This document shows, one piece after another, positions 33,049 through 42,969 of a stretch of 64,000 nucleotides of DNA. The notes below the pieces were generated by a model that saw only the letters and a program-made list of their open reading frames with translations, was not told the origin of the DNA and ran no database searches. Both the position numbers and the translations under genes were made by a program. Source of the DNA: JAFGVL01 sp964546015 (GTDB lineage Bacteria; Bacteroidota; Bacteroidia; Bacteroidales; Paludibacteraceae); assembly GCA_964546015.1 (NCBI GenBank), contig CAZJHO010000002.1:62001-126000 (forward strand). Direction: 5' to 3'. Position 1 is the stretch's first letter; every line of letters starts with the position of its first letter.

Positions 33049-36000
33049 ATGAAAAACATACTAAAAAAAATACTTTTCTTCACAACACTAATGAGCCTTA
33101 CAATTATTGTTCAGGCGCAGGGCTTGAATATCACTGTAAGCGTTACGACCGAAGAATCAGGCTGTTATGTAAACGGGAAGATACTGGTTAAGTTTAATGG
33201 GTCAGACTTAGATAAACTGAATGCTTCTGACCAAATTAATTTTTATAGTTATAAGACAGGCAGCAATGATTTGTATCGTCAGCACGACTACTTTTTCGAC
33301 GAAATAAGCGAAGATTACTCTTTCGCACTTGAGGGCTATGCTGCTGATAGCTATACACTAGACTACACAATATGGCATGGTGGACAGGAAATCAAAGAGA
33401 GCGTCAGTAATATAATCATAAGTGGTGATTACGAATCGTTGTATGCTTGGCAATCTTTGGGTAGTCCAAGCACTTTGTACGGCACGCGTCCTACTCTTAA
33501 CTGCAAACCTACCGGACGCATTCAACTCGAAATTATGCAGGGCAAGTTTCCATATTCCGTACAGATTTACAAAGATGGTCAGCTTTTTCGTACCGATGTT
33601 TTTAACGCTCACCTCCATAGCGGCGACGATCCGCATGCCGAAGATTATCGCGATTACTACGACCTTAATGGATTGGGAAAGGGTAATTATACCTTTATAG
33701 TAAGTGATGCTTGCGGTTATGAAGTCAAGTTGGACGGAGAAGTAGTGCGGATTGATGAGGTGAACTGTCCGCCGAATATTGCTTCTGTTGCGTCTATTGA
33801 TACAGATGAAAGCGAAGTGATTTTTAGCTTGCCTGATAAATTTTTTAATGAAGCAAAATACGACGATAACCTTGCCGACTGGCTCGAGTTTCGTTTTAAA
33901 TCCGAAGACGGAGCATGGACAGAGTGGCAGGATTATACTGAGAGCGTTTCGGATAAAGTAGCCGATATTCAAAATATTTATGGTAAGAAGTACATTTTCG
34001 AGGTGCGTGCCAAGGGTTGTGCAGCTTCCATGTGCAGTAGTGAGCTGACGATTACTAAAACAAGTTTACCTCCTTCTCCTTCCTGTAACGAAAATAAAGA
34101 TATTTTAGTGTCATTATCACCCATACCGGGTACGGGTGGATTTTTTTGTCCTTGTATGGGCGGAACCTCTACTCCAAATTACTATGATAAATATACTATC
34201 AGCCTTAATTATACCGTATGTGATCCTACGCTGCCACTGACCTATCAAGTGTATGATCAGACGGCAAGTGCGATGCTTGTCAATGTTGCCATGCCTTCTT
34301 CCGGAGGGCACAAAGAAGAGAGGGTGCGTACGCCTGAGGAAGGACACACTTTGCATATTAGCTTGAAAGATGCTGGAGGAAAGGTATATATCGATACACT
34401 TATTATTGTTCCTACGCCGCCAAATCCGTACTATACGCCGCCTACTCCTTTAAAATGGACTGCAGGACACGAAGTTATTGAAAAAGGTTGCGATAAACCT
34501 ATCGGTAGTGTTGGTGTGAGTCTTAACTGTCGCGTTGTTCCGAAAGGAACGAAGGTAGAGTTAATACAAGCTCCTAATAACTATTCATTTACAGCAGAAT
34601 ATACAGAGGGAGCTATCAATCCGTGGACGATAACAAGCAACTCCTCTGATTTTAAGATGCAGGCAGAAGAATACCTCTGTGCCCGCAGACTAAATATGAT
34701 TTTTGAGGATTTATTCCACTATGGCACCTACAAGTGGCGAATTACCGACGATTCGGGTAGAGATGACATCGTAATATATTCAATTACGGATAATTTCAAA
34801 CAATACCGTGTAACACAAGGCTTGTCTTTTACCACAAAGAAAAATTGCCACGGAACGCTTTATTATCCGCAAGCGCAAATAGAATCTTTTTCTTTTACCA
34901 ATCCTTCTGTCACAAAGAAGGAACAAACAAAGTTTCGTGTAATTGCTGGTAATCCAACCGGCTATGAAATAAACGGAGGTACGGCAACCATAGGTATATG
35001 TAACCAAGATGCGCTGTTGATAACCAAGCCGGGTAGCTATACTATACAATTATTTTATAATCCCGACGGAGACGAACCGATAGACGATTTGGCAGATTGT
35101 ACGACAGCCAGCACAACCATTACTTATATTGCGCAAAGCCTTTCTTTTCGCGATTATTACGGTTACCTCTGTGCCAACGAAAAAAATGGTACAATACAGG
35201 GTAGTATTAGCGTTTTTGTAAAAAACGGTTCGGGTGTGCCGCCGTATTCTTTCTATCTGTATAGTGGCGACGATAGTAGTGGTAAACTCATTACCTCCAA
35301 TCAAACCGGTGTGTTCGACAATATTGTTTCGGGCAGCGCGCGCTTTTTTGTCCGCGTGGAAGATGCCTGTCATTCAAGCCTTGGCGTTGCCATACCATTG
35401 ACGCCTATTATTACAAGCGATATTATTTTCGGCGACCGCAATGTATGTACCGGCAGTCAAGCTTATTTATCGGGAAAAATGATAGGTGCCGGACATTCGG
35501 TGTCGTATCAATGGATTGGCGATCATGGTTTTTCTTCGACAGACAGACAAATTATTACTCCTCCCGTTCTTGAATCCTCCGCTTATTCATTGGAAATTTC
35601 GGGGCTTGGATGCAAAATATCCGATAATATCACAGTGGAACCCTCAGATGAAATAAATATTTATTACGAAGACCTAATTTGCCGGGGTACAAATTATAAT
35701 GGTGGTAGCGAATTTCGAGTGCCTCTTCAAACCGATCATTTGGAGGCTGGACTTTACAATTTCTCTTCGGGTCCCTTTCTTGCTCAAAACGGTGGTTGCG
35801 ATAGTATAGCGCACCTAAAACTGCATATTATTGAAGACGATTCGGTAATCGATGAGGCTCGGGCAGTTTGTACGAACCAATTCCCAATCCTTTGGAACGG
35901 CATGATTTTGAACGAGGGAACAAGCAGCGGCATTCATACTATCCCCAAAACGAAAAATGGCTGCAAATACAGCCTTCGCTTGGATTTGACAGTAAACCCC

Positions 36001-36609
36001 GCCTACAACGATACTCTGCCCGAAGAGCTGATTTGTAACGAAAAAGAAGTACGCTGGAACGGAAAATCTTACACCGAAAGTGGTTATTATACTAACCGAT
36101 TTATATTGCCGACCGGTTGCGACAGCCTTATTACACTGCATCTGACAGTAAACCCGACAAACAGAATTGTATTACATGAATCCATTTTTGAAGGAAGTGA
36201 TTACCGTAAATATAACTTTAATCTCTCCGTGCAAAACAAAGTAGGCGAAGTACGCGACAGTATTCTTCTTCAAAACCAGTATGGTTGTGATAGCATGATA
36301 GTGTTATATCTTTCTGTGCTTTCTACTGATATAGTTATTCCTGAAGGTTTTTCACCCAATGGAGACGGCATCAACGATTATTTCGTAATAAAGAATATTG
36401 AATTATATCCTAATAACCATATTTTGATTTTTAATCGTTGGGGAAATAAACTTTACGAAGGCAAACCTTACATGAATAAATGGGACGGGCGCAACTACGA
36501 GGGTGGTAATATAGGCACTGATGTGTTGCCTGTCGGTACTTATTTCTACATTCTCGATTTGGGCGACGGTTCGAAAGCGAAAAAAGGCTTTATATACTTG
36601 ACACAGTAA
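33049..36609 (+). CDS. T9SS type-B gliding-motility-associated surface protein
   Basis: Secreted protein of 1186 residues with a signal peptide (LFFTTLMSLTIIVQAQ). The N-terminal 800 residues form several beta-sandwich modules without clear identity; several look SprB/PKD-like (CxTGRIQLEIMQGKFPYSVQIYKDGQLF; YGYLCANEKNGTIQGSISVFVKNGSGVPPYSFYLY). Then four GCDS-type repeats (about 865-1100). The C-terminus is a type-B sorting domain (IPEGFSPNGDGINDYFVIKNIELYPNN, IFNRWGNKLYEG, KWDGRNYEG, LPVGTYFYILDLGDGS). Unlike the two genes upstream, its sorting domain is of the standard FSPNGDGINDYF form. It is followed 3 bp later by porP/sprF, the classic pair for type-B secretion. Confidence 0.87.
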   Translation: MKNILKKILFFTTLMSLTIIVQAQGLNITVSVTTEESGCYVNGKILVKFNGSDLDKLNASDQINFYSYKTGSNDLYRQHDYFFDEISEDYSFALEGYAADSYTLDYTIWHGGQEIKESVSNIIISGDYESLYAWQSLGSPSTLYGTRPTLNCKPTGRIQLEIMQGKFPYSVQIYKDGQLFRTDVFNAHLHSGDDPHAEDYRDYYDLNGLGKGNYTFIVSDACGYEVKLDGEVVRIDEVNCPPNIASVASIDTDESEVIFSLPDKFFNEAKYDDNLADWLEFRFKSEDGAWTEWQDYTESVSDKVADIQNIYGKKYIFEVRAKGCAASMCSSELTITKTSLPPSPSCNENKDILVSLSPIPGTGGFFCPCMGGTSTPNYYDKYTISLNYTVCDPTLPLTYQVYDQTASAMLVNVAMPSSGGHKEERVRTPEEGHTLHISLKDAGGKVYIDTLIIVPTPPNPYYTPPTPLKWTAGHEVIEKGCDKPIGSVGVSLNCRVVPKGTKVELIQAPNNYSFTAEYTEGAINPWTITSNSSDFKMQAEEYLCARRLNMIFEDLFHYGTYKWRITDDSGRDDIVIYSITDNFKQYRVTQGLSFTTKKNCHGTLYYPQAQIESFSFTNPSVTKKEQTKFRVIAGNPTGYEINGGTATIGICNQDALLITKPGSYTIQLFYNPDGDEPIDDLADCTTASTTITYIAQSLSFRDYYGYLCANEKNGTIQGSISVFVKNGSGVPPYSFYLYSGDDSSGKLITSNQTGVFDNIVSGSARFFVRVEDACHSSLGVAIPLTPIITSDIIFGDRNVCTGSQAYLSGKMIGAGHSVSYQWIGDHGFSSTDRQIITPPVLESSAYSLEISGLGCKISDNITVEPSDEINIYYEDLICRGTNYNGGSEFRVPLQTDHLEAGLYNFSSGPFLAQNGGCDSIAHLKLHIIEDDSVIDEARAVCTNQFPILWNGMILNEGTSSGIHTIPKTKNGCKYSLRLDLTVNPAYNDTLPEELICNEKEVRWNGKSYTESGYYTNRFILPTGCDSLITLHLTVNPTNRIVLHESIFEGSDYRKYNFNLSVQNKVGEVRDSILLQNQYGCDSMIVLYLSVLSTDIVIPEGFSPNGDGINDYFVIKNIELYPNNHILIFNRWGNKLYEGKPYMNKWDGRNYEGGNIGTDVLPVGTYFYILDLGDGSKAKKGFIYLTQ

Positions 36610-36612
36610 ACG

Positions 36613-37542
36613 ATGAAGAGAATAACCCTTATACTCCTCCTGTCGTTGTTTGGTATTGCAGTATTGCACGCCCAGCAGGAGGCCATGTTCACTCATTATA
36701 TGGACAATACATTGGGTGTAAACCCTGCCTATGCCGGCAGCCGCGATGCGTTGACGATAACAGCCTTGCACCGCTCGCAATGGATAGGTTTTGAAGGAGC
36801 GCCCCGCACACAAACACTTACCGTGCATTCGCCTGTTTATACTGATGCCGTCAATTTGGGATTGTCGGTTAGCAATGATAAAATAGGTCCGGTGCACAGC
36901 ACAGCTGTTTACCTCGATTATGCTTTCCGCTTTAAACTCACCGAAAAAAGTAAATTGGCACTTGGACTGAAAGTGGGTTTCGATAATTTTAATTTCAATT
37001 TATCAATGTTGAAAACAGGTATCGGCAACGACCCCGCTTTTATGTTAAACGATGGTGTTTTTTCTCCTAATTTCGGTTTTGGTATTTATTACAACAGGGA
37101 AAACTTTTACGCAGGGTTATCAACTCCAAAATTGTTGGAAAATGATTACGCTTATTCCGTTTCCGAACGGCTTTCGGTAGAAAAAAAGCATTATTATTTG
37201 ATTGCCGGAGGGATTGTCCCGTTAAGCAACGAAATAAAGCTGAAACCGACAGGATATTTGAAAGCTACTCAGGGAGCGCCTTTGGAAGTCGATTTAACAG
37301 CCAACTTCCTGTTTTACGACCGGTTTTTGCTCGGAGCCATGTATCGCACAGGCGATGCCGTCGGAGTGTTGGCGGGCATTTATATTACCGAACAATTGAG
37401 CGTGGGTTATTCGTTCGATTGGTCGTTTGTGAATACGACTTCGAAATATAATGACGGTTCACATGAAATAGTGCTTACTTATGATTTTATATTTAAGGAA
37501 TACCGAAAAATTCGTTCGCCTCGTTATTTTACTGCATTTTAG
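36613..37542 (+). CDS. PorP/SprF family type IX secretion membrane protein
   Basis: Outer-membrane beta-barrel protein of 309 residues. A signal peptide (ITLILLLSLFGIAVLHAQ) is followed by the family N-terminus QEAMFTHYMDNTLGVNPAYAGSRDALTITALHRSQWIGFEGAP, which is diagnostic, and by amphipathic strands to the end (LTYDFIFKEYRKIRSPRYF). In Flavobacterium, SprF-like proteins are needed to export or attach the type-B substrate coded just upstream. Start is 3 bp after the stop of the 1186-residue substrate, so the two are surely cotranscribed. Confidence 0.93.
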   Translation: MKRITLILLLSLFGIAVLHAQQEAMFTHYMDNTLGVNPAYAGSRDALTITALHRSQWIGFEGAPRTQTLTVHSPVYTDAVNLGLSVSNDKIGPVHSTAVYLDYAFRFKLTEKSKLALGLKVGFDNFNFNLSMLKTGIGNDPAFMLNDGVFSPNFGFGIYYNRENFYAGLSTPKLLENDYAYSVSERLSVEKKHYYLIAGGIVPLSNEIKLKPTGYLKATQGAPLEVDLTANFLFYDRFLLGAMYRTGDAVGVLAGIYITEQLSVGYSFDWSFVNTTSKYNDGSHEIVLTYDFIFKEYRKIRSPRYFTAF

Positions 37543-37555
37543 AAAAAAATGATCA

Positions 37556-39511
37556 ATGATAAAAAAGATTCTTTTTATATTACTGTTGTTTTTACCTCTT
37601 TCTCTTTTCTCGCAATCGAAAAAAGAGAAAAAGGCTGAAAAATATTATGATAAATACAATTATGACAGGGCAATTGACACTTATGAATCTGTTGATAAAT
37701 TAGATGTTGAAAATCAACGCAATTTGGCGAGAAGTTATCGTAACCGCCACCGGTATATCGAAGCCGAATTTGCATACAAACGCTTTATCAATTCACCTGC
37801 CGCCACCGTTGATGATTATTTCAATTATGCACTTTTGTTAAAAACGAATAACAAATACGGGGAAGTGAAAAAATGGATGGAGAAAATCCGCGAGAAAAAT
37901 CCAGACGATTTGCGTGTGAAAGATTTTTTTGGGAATGAAGCAAATCTTCGCTTATGGCAAACAAGAAATAAAGATTATTCGATACAAAATCTCGAGTTTA
38001 ATAATGAAAATAGTGATTTTGGAGCCGTTTTCTATAAAGACAACAAAGTAGTTTTTACTTCTACACGCAAAGGCAATCGACCCTTTTTATTTCGTGAATA
38101 TACTTGGAATAAGATGTCTTTTCTTAGCATTTTCGAAGCAGATTTAGATAAAAATAAACAATTTAAGAAGATTCGGTTCTGGAGCAAAGAACAAAATAAA
38201 AAGTGGCACGAAGGACCTATGTCGTTTTCCAACAACTATTCATTTGCCGCATTTAATCGAAATAACTATTCCGATTCTATCACAGATAATACCATACGCT
38301 TAGAGATATATTTTACCAAATGGGAAGACGGAAAATGGAGTGATCCCGAGCCTTTTTATTTGAATAATCCGGCTTACTCAGTCGGACATCCTGCGCTGTC
38401 GGAAGATGGTCGTACGCTTTTCTTTGTCAGTGATATGCCTGGCGGATACGGCGGATCGGATATTTATTATGTAGAGAAAAATCCGGACGGCTCTTGGGGA
38501 GAGCCCATTAATGTCGGTGTTGCTATCAATACCGAAGGCAACGAAGAATTTCCATACTACGATACTACAAACGCTTTGCTGTTTTTCGCATCCGACGGAC
38601 GGGCAGGACTTGGTGGATTAGATATTTTCGTATCGGCCAAATATCCTTGCTGCTTTAAGTTTGACAAACCTGAAAACCTTGGTTCGCCGGTGAATTCTCG
38701 TTACGACGATTTTTCTTTTATTATTGATAAAAAATTGAAAACAGGTTTTTTCTCTTCTAATAGACCGACAGGCGAAGGTGACGATGATATTTATTCCTTT
38801 AAATTCAACGGAAAAATCAAAAAACATGAGCCTGTTTTACTGCCTCTTGCAGAGCCGGCGAAATCTCAAAAGGCTTTGCAGTACCGCTTGCTTGTACTGA
38901 ACGAAACAAGTAAACAGCCGATAGAAAACGCAACAGTTACTTTGGGTAACAGTCAGTTGGAAACTGACTCTACGGGTATGATTGTACAAACGCTGAATTT
39001 ATCTGTAACATTAGCAGTAAATGCAATTGGCTACAAACAAGCCGAAAAAATTATTTTTATTGATTCTCGCAATGATTTAGAAACCGATACCATCTATTTG
39101 TCGGCGGCAATGAATGAGAGCATCGTATTGAAAAATATTTACTACGATTTTGATAAATCAGATATTTTGCCCGAATCGGCCAAAGAACTCGATAAACTGG
39201 CGCGGTTTATGAAAGACAATCCCGGTATGAAAGTGGAATTGAGTTCACACACCGACAGTCGAGGCTCGGATGCGTACAACATACGCTTATCACAAGCCCG
39301 TGCAAGATCGGCTGTAAATTATATTATTTCGAAAGGAATAAATCCGGATAAAATTACGGCAAAAGGTTATGGTGAAACCCGTCCACGCAACCGTTGCACC
39401 AACGGTGTACCTTGCACAGAGGTTGAACACCGCGAAAACCGCCGTACCGAGATATTTATTTCAGGCTATGGAGCCGCCGAACATATTAAACAAACGAAAG
39501 GAAAATATTGA
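37556..39511 (+). CDS. OmpA-family protein with TPR and PD40 repeats (PorE-like)
   Basis: Periplasmic or outer-membrane protein of 651 residues. Order: signal peptide (FILLLFLPLSLFSQS), TPR-like helices (about 20-130), PD40/WD40-like beta-propeller (about 155-415: GHPALSEDGRTLFFVSDMPGGYGGSDIYYVE; LFFASDGRAGLGGLDIFVS; GFFSSNRPTGEGDDDIYSF), a carboxypeptidase-regulatory-like domain (about 440-510), and an OmpA peptidoglycan-binding domain (about 535-640: YYDFDKSDILPESAKELDKLA; SSHTDSRGSDAYNIRLSQARA). The same domain order is found in PorE, which ties the T9SS to peptidoglycan, though PorE is a lipoprotein and this protein has no lipobox. It follows PorP/SprF by 13 bp and ends the operon. Confidence 0.9.
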   Translation: MIKKILFILLLFLPLSLFSQSKKEKKAEKYYDKYNYDRAIDTYESVDKLDVENQRNLARSYRNRHRYIEAEFAYKRFINSPAATVDDYFNYALLLKTNNKYGEVKKWMEKIREKNPDDLRVKDFFGNEANLRLWQTRNKDYSIQNLEFNNENSDFGAVFYKDNKVVFTSTRKGNRPFLFREYTWNKMSFLSIFEADLDKNKQFKKIRFWSKEQNKKWHEGPMSFSNNYSFAAFNRNNYSDSITDNTIRLEIYFTKWEDGKWSDPEPFYLNNPAYSVGHPALSEDGRTLFFVSDMPGGYGGSDIYYVEKNPDGSWGEPINVGVAINTEGNEEFPYYDTTNALLFFASDGRAGLGGLDIFVSAKYPCCFKFDKPENLGSPVNSRYDDFSFIIDKKLKTGFFSSNRPTGEGDDDIYSFKFNGKIKKHEPVLLPLAEPAKSQKALQYRLLVLNETSKQPIENATVTLGNSQLETDSTGMIVQTLNLSVTLAVNAIGYKQAEKIIFIDSRNDLETDTIYLSAAMNESIVLKNIYYDFDKSDILPESAKELDKLARFMKDNPGMKVELSSHTDSRGSDAYNIRLSQARARSAVNYIISKGINPDKITAKGYGETRPRNRCTNGVPCTEVEHRENRRTEIFISGYGAAEHIKQTKGKY

Positions 39512-39568
39512 TAAGTGGTGAAACCGGAACATTGATGCCACTAATAATTTTGTTAGTTTGAGAAAAAA

Positions 39569-39607
39569 GACTTCCTGTTGCCCTAAAAGTACAGGGAGTC
39601 TTTTTTT
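39569..39607. terminator. Bidirectional terminator between OmpA-family gene and porin gene
   Basis: GACTTCCTGT (39569-39578) pairs with ACAGGGAGTC (39591-39600) with one mismatch, with T-runs on the plus-strand side and A-run (minus-strand T-run) on the other. It sits between two convergent genes. Confidence 0.75.
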
Positions 39608-41501
39608 AATTCCACAAATTAGCGGATACTCCAAATTGTAACCTGTCCGGATAAAGCGGATAATTAGGCATAGAAAAATAATTGCGTTCACCGAACAATG
39701 CATTGAAATGATAATACTTCACAAAAAAGCGAATTGTTTTCAGGTGAATATTCAAGTAACCGCTTATTACTGGATAATCGCCTATTTTTTCTTTGTCTTG
39801 AAGGAAAAACGCGCCGGTAGCAGGCATATAGTTAGGGGCGTAGTAGGCTGTGCTGTAATAGCAATCTGCACCAATTTGAGCGGTAAGTACTTTTTTAAAC
39901 ATTTTGAAGGCTAAGAAAGCGTTGCTATACAAACTCCATTCAGGCAAAGGAAGGATTTCTTCTTTACTCGAAGTTTGATAAACAGCCTTGTTTTGCCAAT
40001 AAAAAATGCCGAGTTTTAAGTTTAACGAAGCCTTTGCCGATACAATTTGAATATCGTCTGTATATTGTGCTGGCAAAGCGTCCTTACCAAAATAAATATA
40101 GTTATTTATGTTTTCAAAACCTGCTCCTGCCGAACACTCTACCCATTTATTACTAAAATAGAGATTTCCTTTAAAATTGGTGCGTGCTGTTTTGTCAAAA
40201 TTATTTTCCCAAATAAAATAGTTTGAGTAATAGGTATTTTCGAAATAATCGGGCGATTTTGTTTTGAATAAAGCGCTGGCATCAGCTCCTATCCGTTGGT
40301 TAAGAAACTCGAATGTGCTGCTTACCTTTCCGCTTATTTCTGTATCACCGACTTTTTGTCCTGAAATATTTATCCGTGCATAACCATCGAATAAAAAATG
40401 CTCTCCTTTTCGTTTGGATAATTCGGTTCCAAATAAAAAATCGTTTTCGGTAAAGCGATTCACGCCTATGGTGTCTTGCAAGTTATAATAGTTTGTATAA
40501 TCATGTTCCACATAAAAAATAGCGCTAAAAGGCATCCATTTAGAGAAACCTTCGTTGATGGAAATACCACCTGTATTGCACATTTCTTTTACTCGTGCCG
40601 AATCTAAAGTGTAGGCACTATTATATAGGTTATTTGCATATGGAGCATAGAAAGCCGAGTCGGACGAAGTACTTTTATAGCGTTTTTGTGAAACTTCATA
40701 GCGGCTTGTAGTGAAAAGTGATACAATAGGGCGATATTCAAAGTTTACTGTATCGAGGTAATGTTTGCTGTGTGCTAAATGTATTTTTTGATGATAAAAT
40801 CCGTATATGTTTCGATAGCTTGACTGAGCGTTGTCCAAATTTGTCGGGATATAAACAGGGTCTATCCTTCCGAACGAATCTACATTGGTAATGTATTTTT
40901 TATCTTGAATACCCCCATTTTCCTGATTTCTGAATGTGTGATACATCACAGCAGCATTGAAATCATACCATTTACTTTTATAATTTCCGGATAGTCCGGC
41001 TTTGTGCATTTTGGTCGCTTGCGAGTAGTAAACTCCTCTGGTTCCGGTGTAGTTATACATTCCGGTAAAATTCAGTTTTTTAGTAGGATTTACGGAAATA
41101 ATACCACGCAAAAAATCATCGTGTGTAACCTTATCCCCCGCAAAATTATAGTTCAACGAAGAATAGGGGACAGATGTTTTATAAAATACCTGTTCGGAAA
41201 CACTTTCGTAGTAAGCATCGTATGGTTTGGAAAAAAGAAAACTATTTTCGTCGGTAATATCAAAATAAATTTTTGATTTTAAAGGCGAGCCTAACGAACC
41301 ATTATATGCATAGTTTATGCTATAGTTGTTCATCGGATTTTGATTCGGATATGTAAATATGGCTGTATCTAATTTTGCAGGAATTGGTAATCCTGTTTTG
41401 TCGGTGATAGTCCATGCTTCCACTTGCGGTTTTTCTTCTTGTTTAGCATACACAAACCAGTTTACCAAAAGAGTGATTATGAGTAAAGTTAGTTTTTTCA
41501 T
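39606..41501 (-). CDS. Putative outer-membrane porin (Porin_10 type)
   Basis: Outer-membrane beta-barrel protein of 631 residues with a signal peptide (LTLLIITLLVNWFVYAKQ). The sequence fits the Bacteroidetes putative porin family (Porin_10): early NPMNNYSINYAYNGSLGSPLKSKIYFD, SVPYSSLNYNFAGDKVTHDDFLRGIISVNPTKKLNFTGMYNYTGTRGVYYSQ, many aromatic-rich strands, and a C-terminal aromatic-rich strand ending VSANLWN. Its solute is unknown. It overlaps the upstream M16 protease gene by 4 bp (ATGA), so the two are translationally coupled. Confidence 0.82.
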   Translation of the reverse strand: MKKLTLLIITLLVNWFVYAKQEEKPQVEAWTITDKTGLPIPAKLDTAIFTYPNQNPMNNYSINYAYNGSLGSPLKSKIYFDITDENSFLFSKPYDAYYESVSEQVFYKTSVPYSSLNYNFAGDKVTHDDFLRGIISVNPTKKLNFTGMYNYTGTRGVYYSQATKMHKAGLSGNYKSKWYDFNAAVMYHTFRNQENGGIQDKKYITNVDSFGRIDPVYIPTNLDNAQSSYRNIYGFYHQKIHLAHSKHYLDTVNFEYRPIVSLFTTSRYEVSQKRYKSTSSDSAFYAPYANNLYNSAYTLDSARVKEMCNTGGISINEGFSKWMPFSAIFYVEHDYTNYYNLQDTIGVNRFTENDFLFGTELSKRKGEHFLFDGYARINISGQKVGDTEISGKVSSTFEFLNQRIGADASALFKTKSPDYFENTYYSNYFIWENNFDKTARTNFKGNLYFSNKWVECSAGAGFENINNYIYFGKDALPAQYTDDIQIVSAKASLNLKLGIFYWQNKAVYQTSSKEEILPLPEWSLYSNAFLAFKMFKKVLTAQIGADCYYSTAYYAPNYMPATGAFFLQDKEKIGDYPVISGYLNIHLKTIRFFVKYYHFNALFGERNYFSMPNYPLYPDRLQFGVSANLWN

Positions 41502-42733
41502 TTTATATCGTAATACAGCACAGAGGAGTTTTCTTTTACAAATATTTTAGCAGCCACACGCATTACATCTTGGCTTGATACGGCTCTATATTTTTCGACC
41601 TCAAAATTAATATCTTCTGCTTTACCAATCAACTCAAAATAAGCAATATTGCTTGCTTTGTTCAAATAATTTATTTCGGAGAACAATTGATTAGATTCGA
41701 ATTTATTTTTTACTTTCTCCAATTCATAGTCCGAAATGGTTTCGGTGAGAAGTTTTTCAATCTCTATATCGAGAGCTTTTTCGGCTTCTTCGAGTGAAAT
41801 GTTTTCGGTAGGTTTTCCTTTAAAATGAAATAATCCGGCTTCCACATCGCCGGAGATATAAGCATTTATTTCCGAAAATATTTTTTTGTTTTGTACCAAT
41901 GAGGTATAAAGTCGAGCCGAATTTCCATTGGCAAAAATATCCGAAATCAAATCGCACACTACATAATCGGGGTGGGTGCGCTCTACCATATGGAATACTT
42001 TACACAATACAGCGGCGGGGACATTTCTTTTTACATTTAATCGCCGTTCTTCCGTTTGAATAGGTTCTTGCGGTAAATTTCGTTGAGGTTTCTCGAGATT
42101 AGGAATGGACGCAAACCATTTTTCTGCCAGTTTTACCACTTGCTCTAAATCAATATTCCCTACAACAGATAATATAGCATTGCTCGGGGTATAATATGTT
42201 TGATAAAAACCAGTAGCTTCTTCAAGTGTAACTTTTTCTATATGCGAAATTTCTTTTCCGATAGTAGCCCATTGATAAGGGTGTGCTTTGTAAGCTAAAG
42301 GTCTCAGAATTAGTGGTAAATCACCGTAAGGTTGGTTGAGATTTCGCTGTTTAAACTCTTCGATGACTACGCTTTTTTGTGTGTCGAGTAATTTTTGAGT
42401 AAGATTTAAACTCAACATTCTGTCCGATTCTAACCAAAAGGCGGTTTCGATATTTTGAGCCGGGATAGATATATAATAGTTGGTAATGTCGTTGTTTGTC
42501 CAAGCATTATTTTCGGCGCCGGCTAATTGCAGCGGTTCATCAAAATCGGGCGCATTGACAGAGCCTCCGAACATCAAATGCTCAAACAGATGTGCCATAC
42601 CTGTTCTATCAGGCTTTTCGTCGCGAGCGCCTACATCGTACAGCATATTCACAGCTACCATTGATGTTTTGGAATCGAAACTGTGAAGTACGCACAAACC
42701 GTTGGGTAGGATATGTCGGTTAATTGGAATCAA
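41498..42733 (-). CDS. M16 family zinc metallopeptidase (insulinase-like)
   Basis: Zinc peptidase of 411 residues, one M16B subunit. The inverted zinc motif HLFEHLMFGG (HxxEH, about residues 47-56) and the distal Glu region (VVIEEFKQRNLNQPYGDL, about 114) are intact, so it should be the catalytic half. No signal peptide is seen. The start is TTG: the promoter-like TACCTTTG (minus strand, 42760-42753) lies about 20 bp upstream and there is no ATG before the conserved IPINRHILPNGL. Overlap with the porin gene suggests coupled expression. In many relatives M16 subunits occur in pairs; no second subunit is seen here. Confidence 0.9.
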   Translation of the reverse strand: MIPINRHILPNGLCVLHSFDSKTSMVAVNMLYDVGARDEKPDRTGMAHLFEHLMFGGSVNAPDFDEPLQLAGAENNAWTNNDITNYYISIPAQNIETAFWLESDRMLSLNLTQKLLDTQKSVVIEEFKQRNLNQPYGDLPLILRPLAYKAHPYQWATIGKEISHIEKVTLEEATGFYQTYYTPSNAILSVVGNIDLEQVVKLAEKWFASIPNLEKPQRNLPQEPIQTEERRLNVKRNVPAAVLCKVFHMVERTHPDYVVCDLISDIFANGNSARLYTSLVQNKKIFSEINAYISGDVEAGLFHFKGKPTENISLEEAEKALDIEIEKLLTETISDYELEKVKNKFESNQLFSEINYLNKASNIAYFELIGKAEDINFEVEKYRAVSSQDVMRVAAKIFVKENSSVLYYDIK

Positions 42734-42920
42734 ATTCTTTAAAATTAGCTCGCAAAGGTATAAAATTAAAGCTAAAGTGTAAAGTTGCTTTTACAACTAA
42801 CTAAAGCTTCGGTATTCCTGCTATTTGTTGCGAATGACAATTGTTAATTTAGAAAGTGGTGAGTACAAACAAAACATCTCAATTTTTACAACCGTAGAAA
42901 TATTAAAATGAACACTTAAT

Positions 42921-42961
42921 AAAAAAATACCGATAAACATTTAGTCTATCGGTATTTTTTT
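42921..42961 (-). terminator. Terminator after the GH28 gene (symmetric)
   Basis: TACCGATA (42928-42935) pairs with TATCGGTA (42947-42954), with A-run before and T-run after, so it works in both directions. It lies just past the stop of the minus-strand GH28 gene. Confidence 0.8.
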
Positions 42962-42969
42962 GCGAAATT

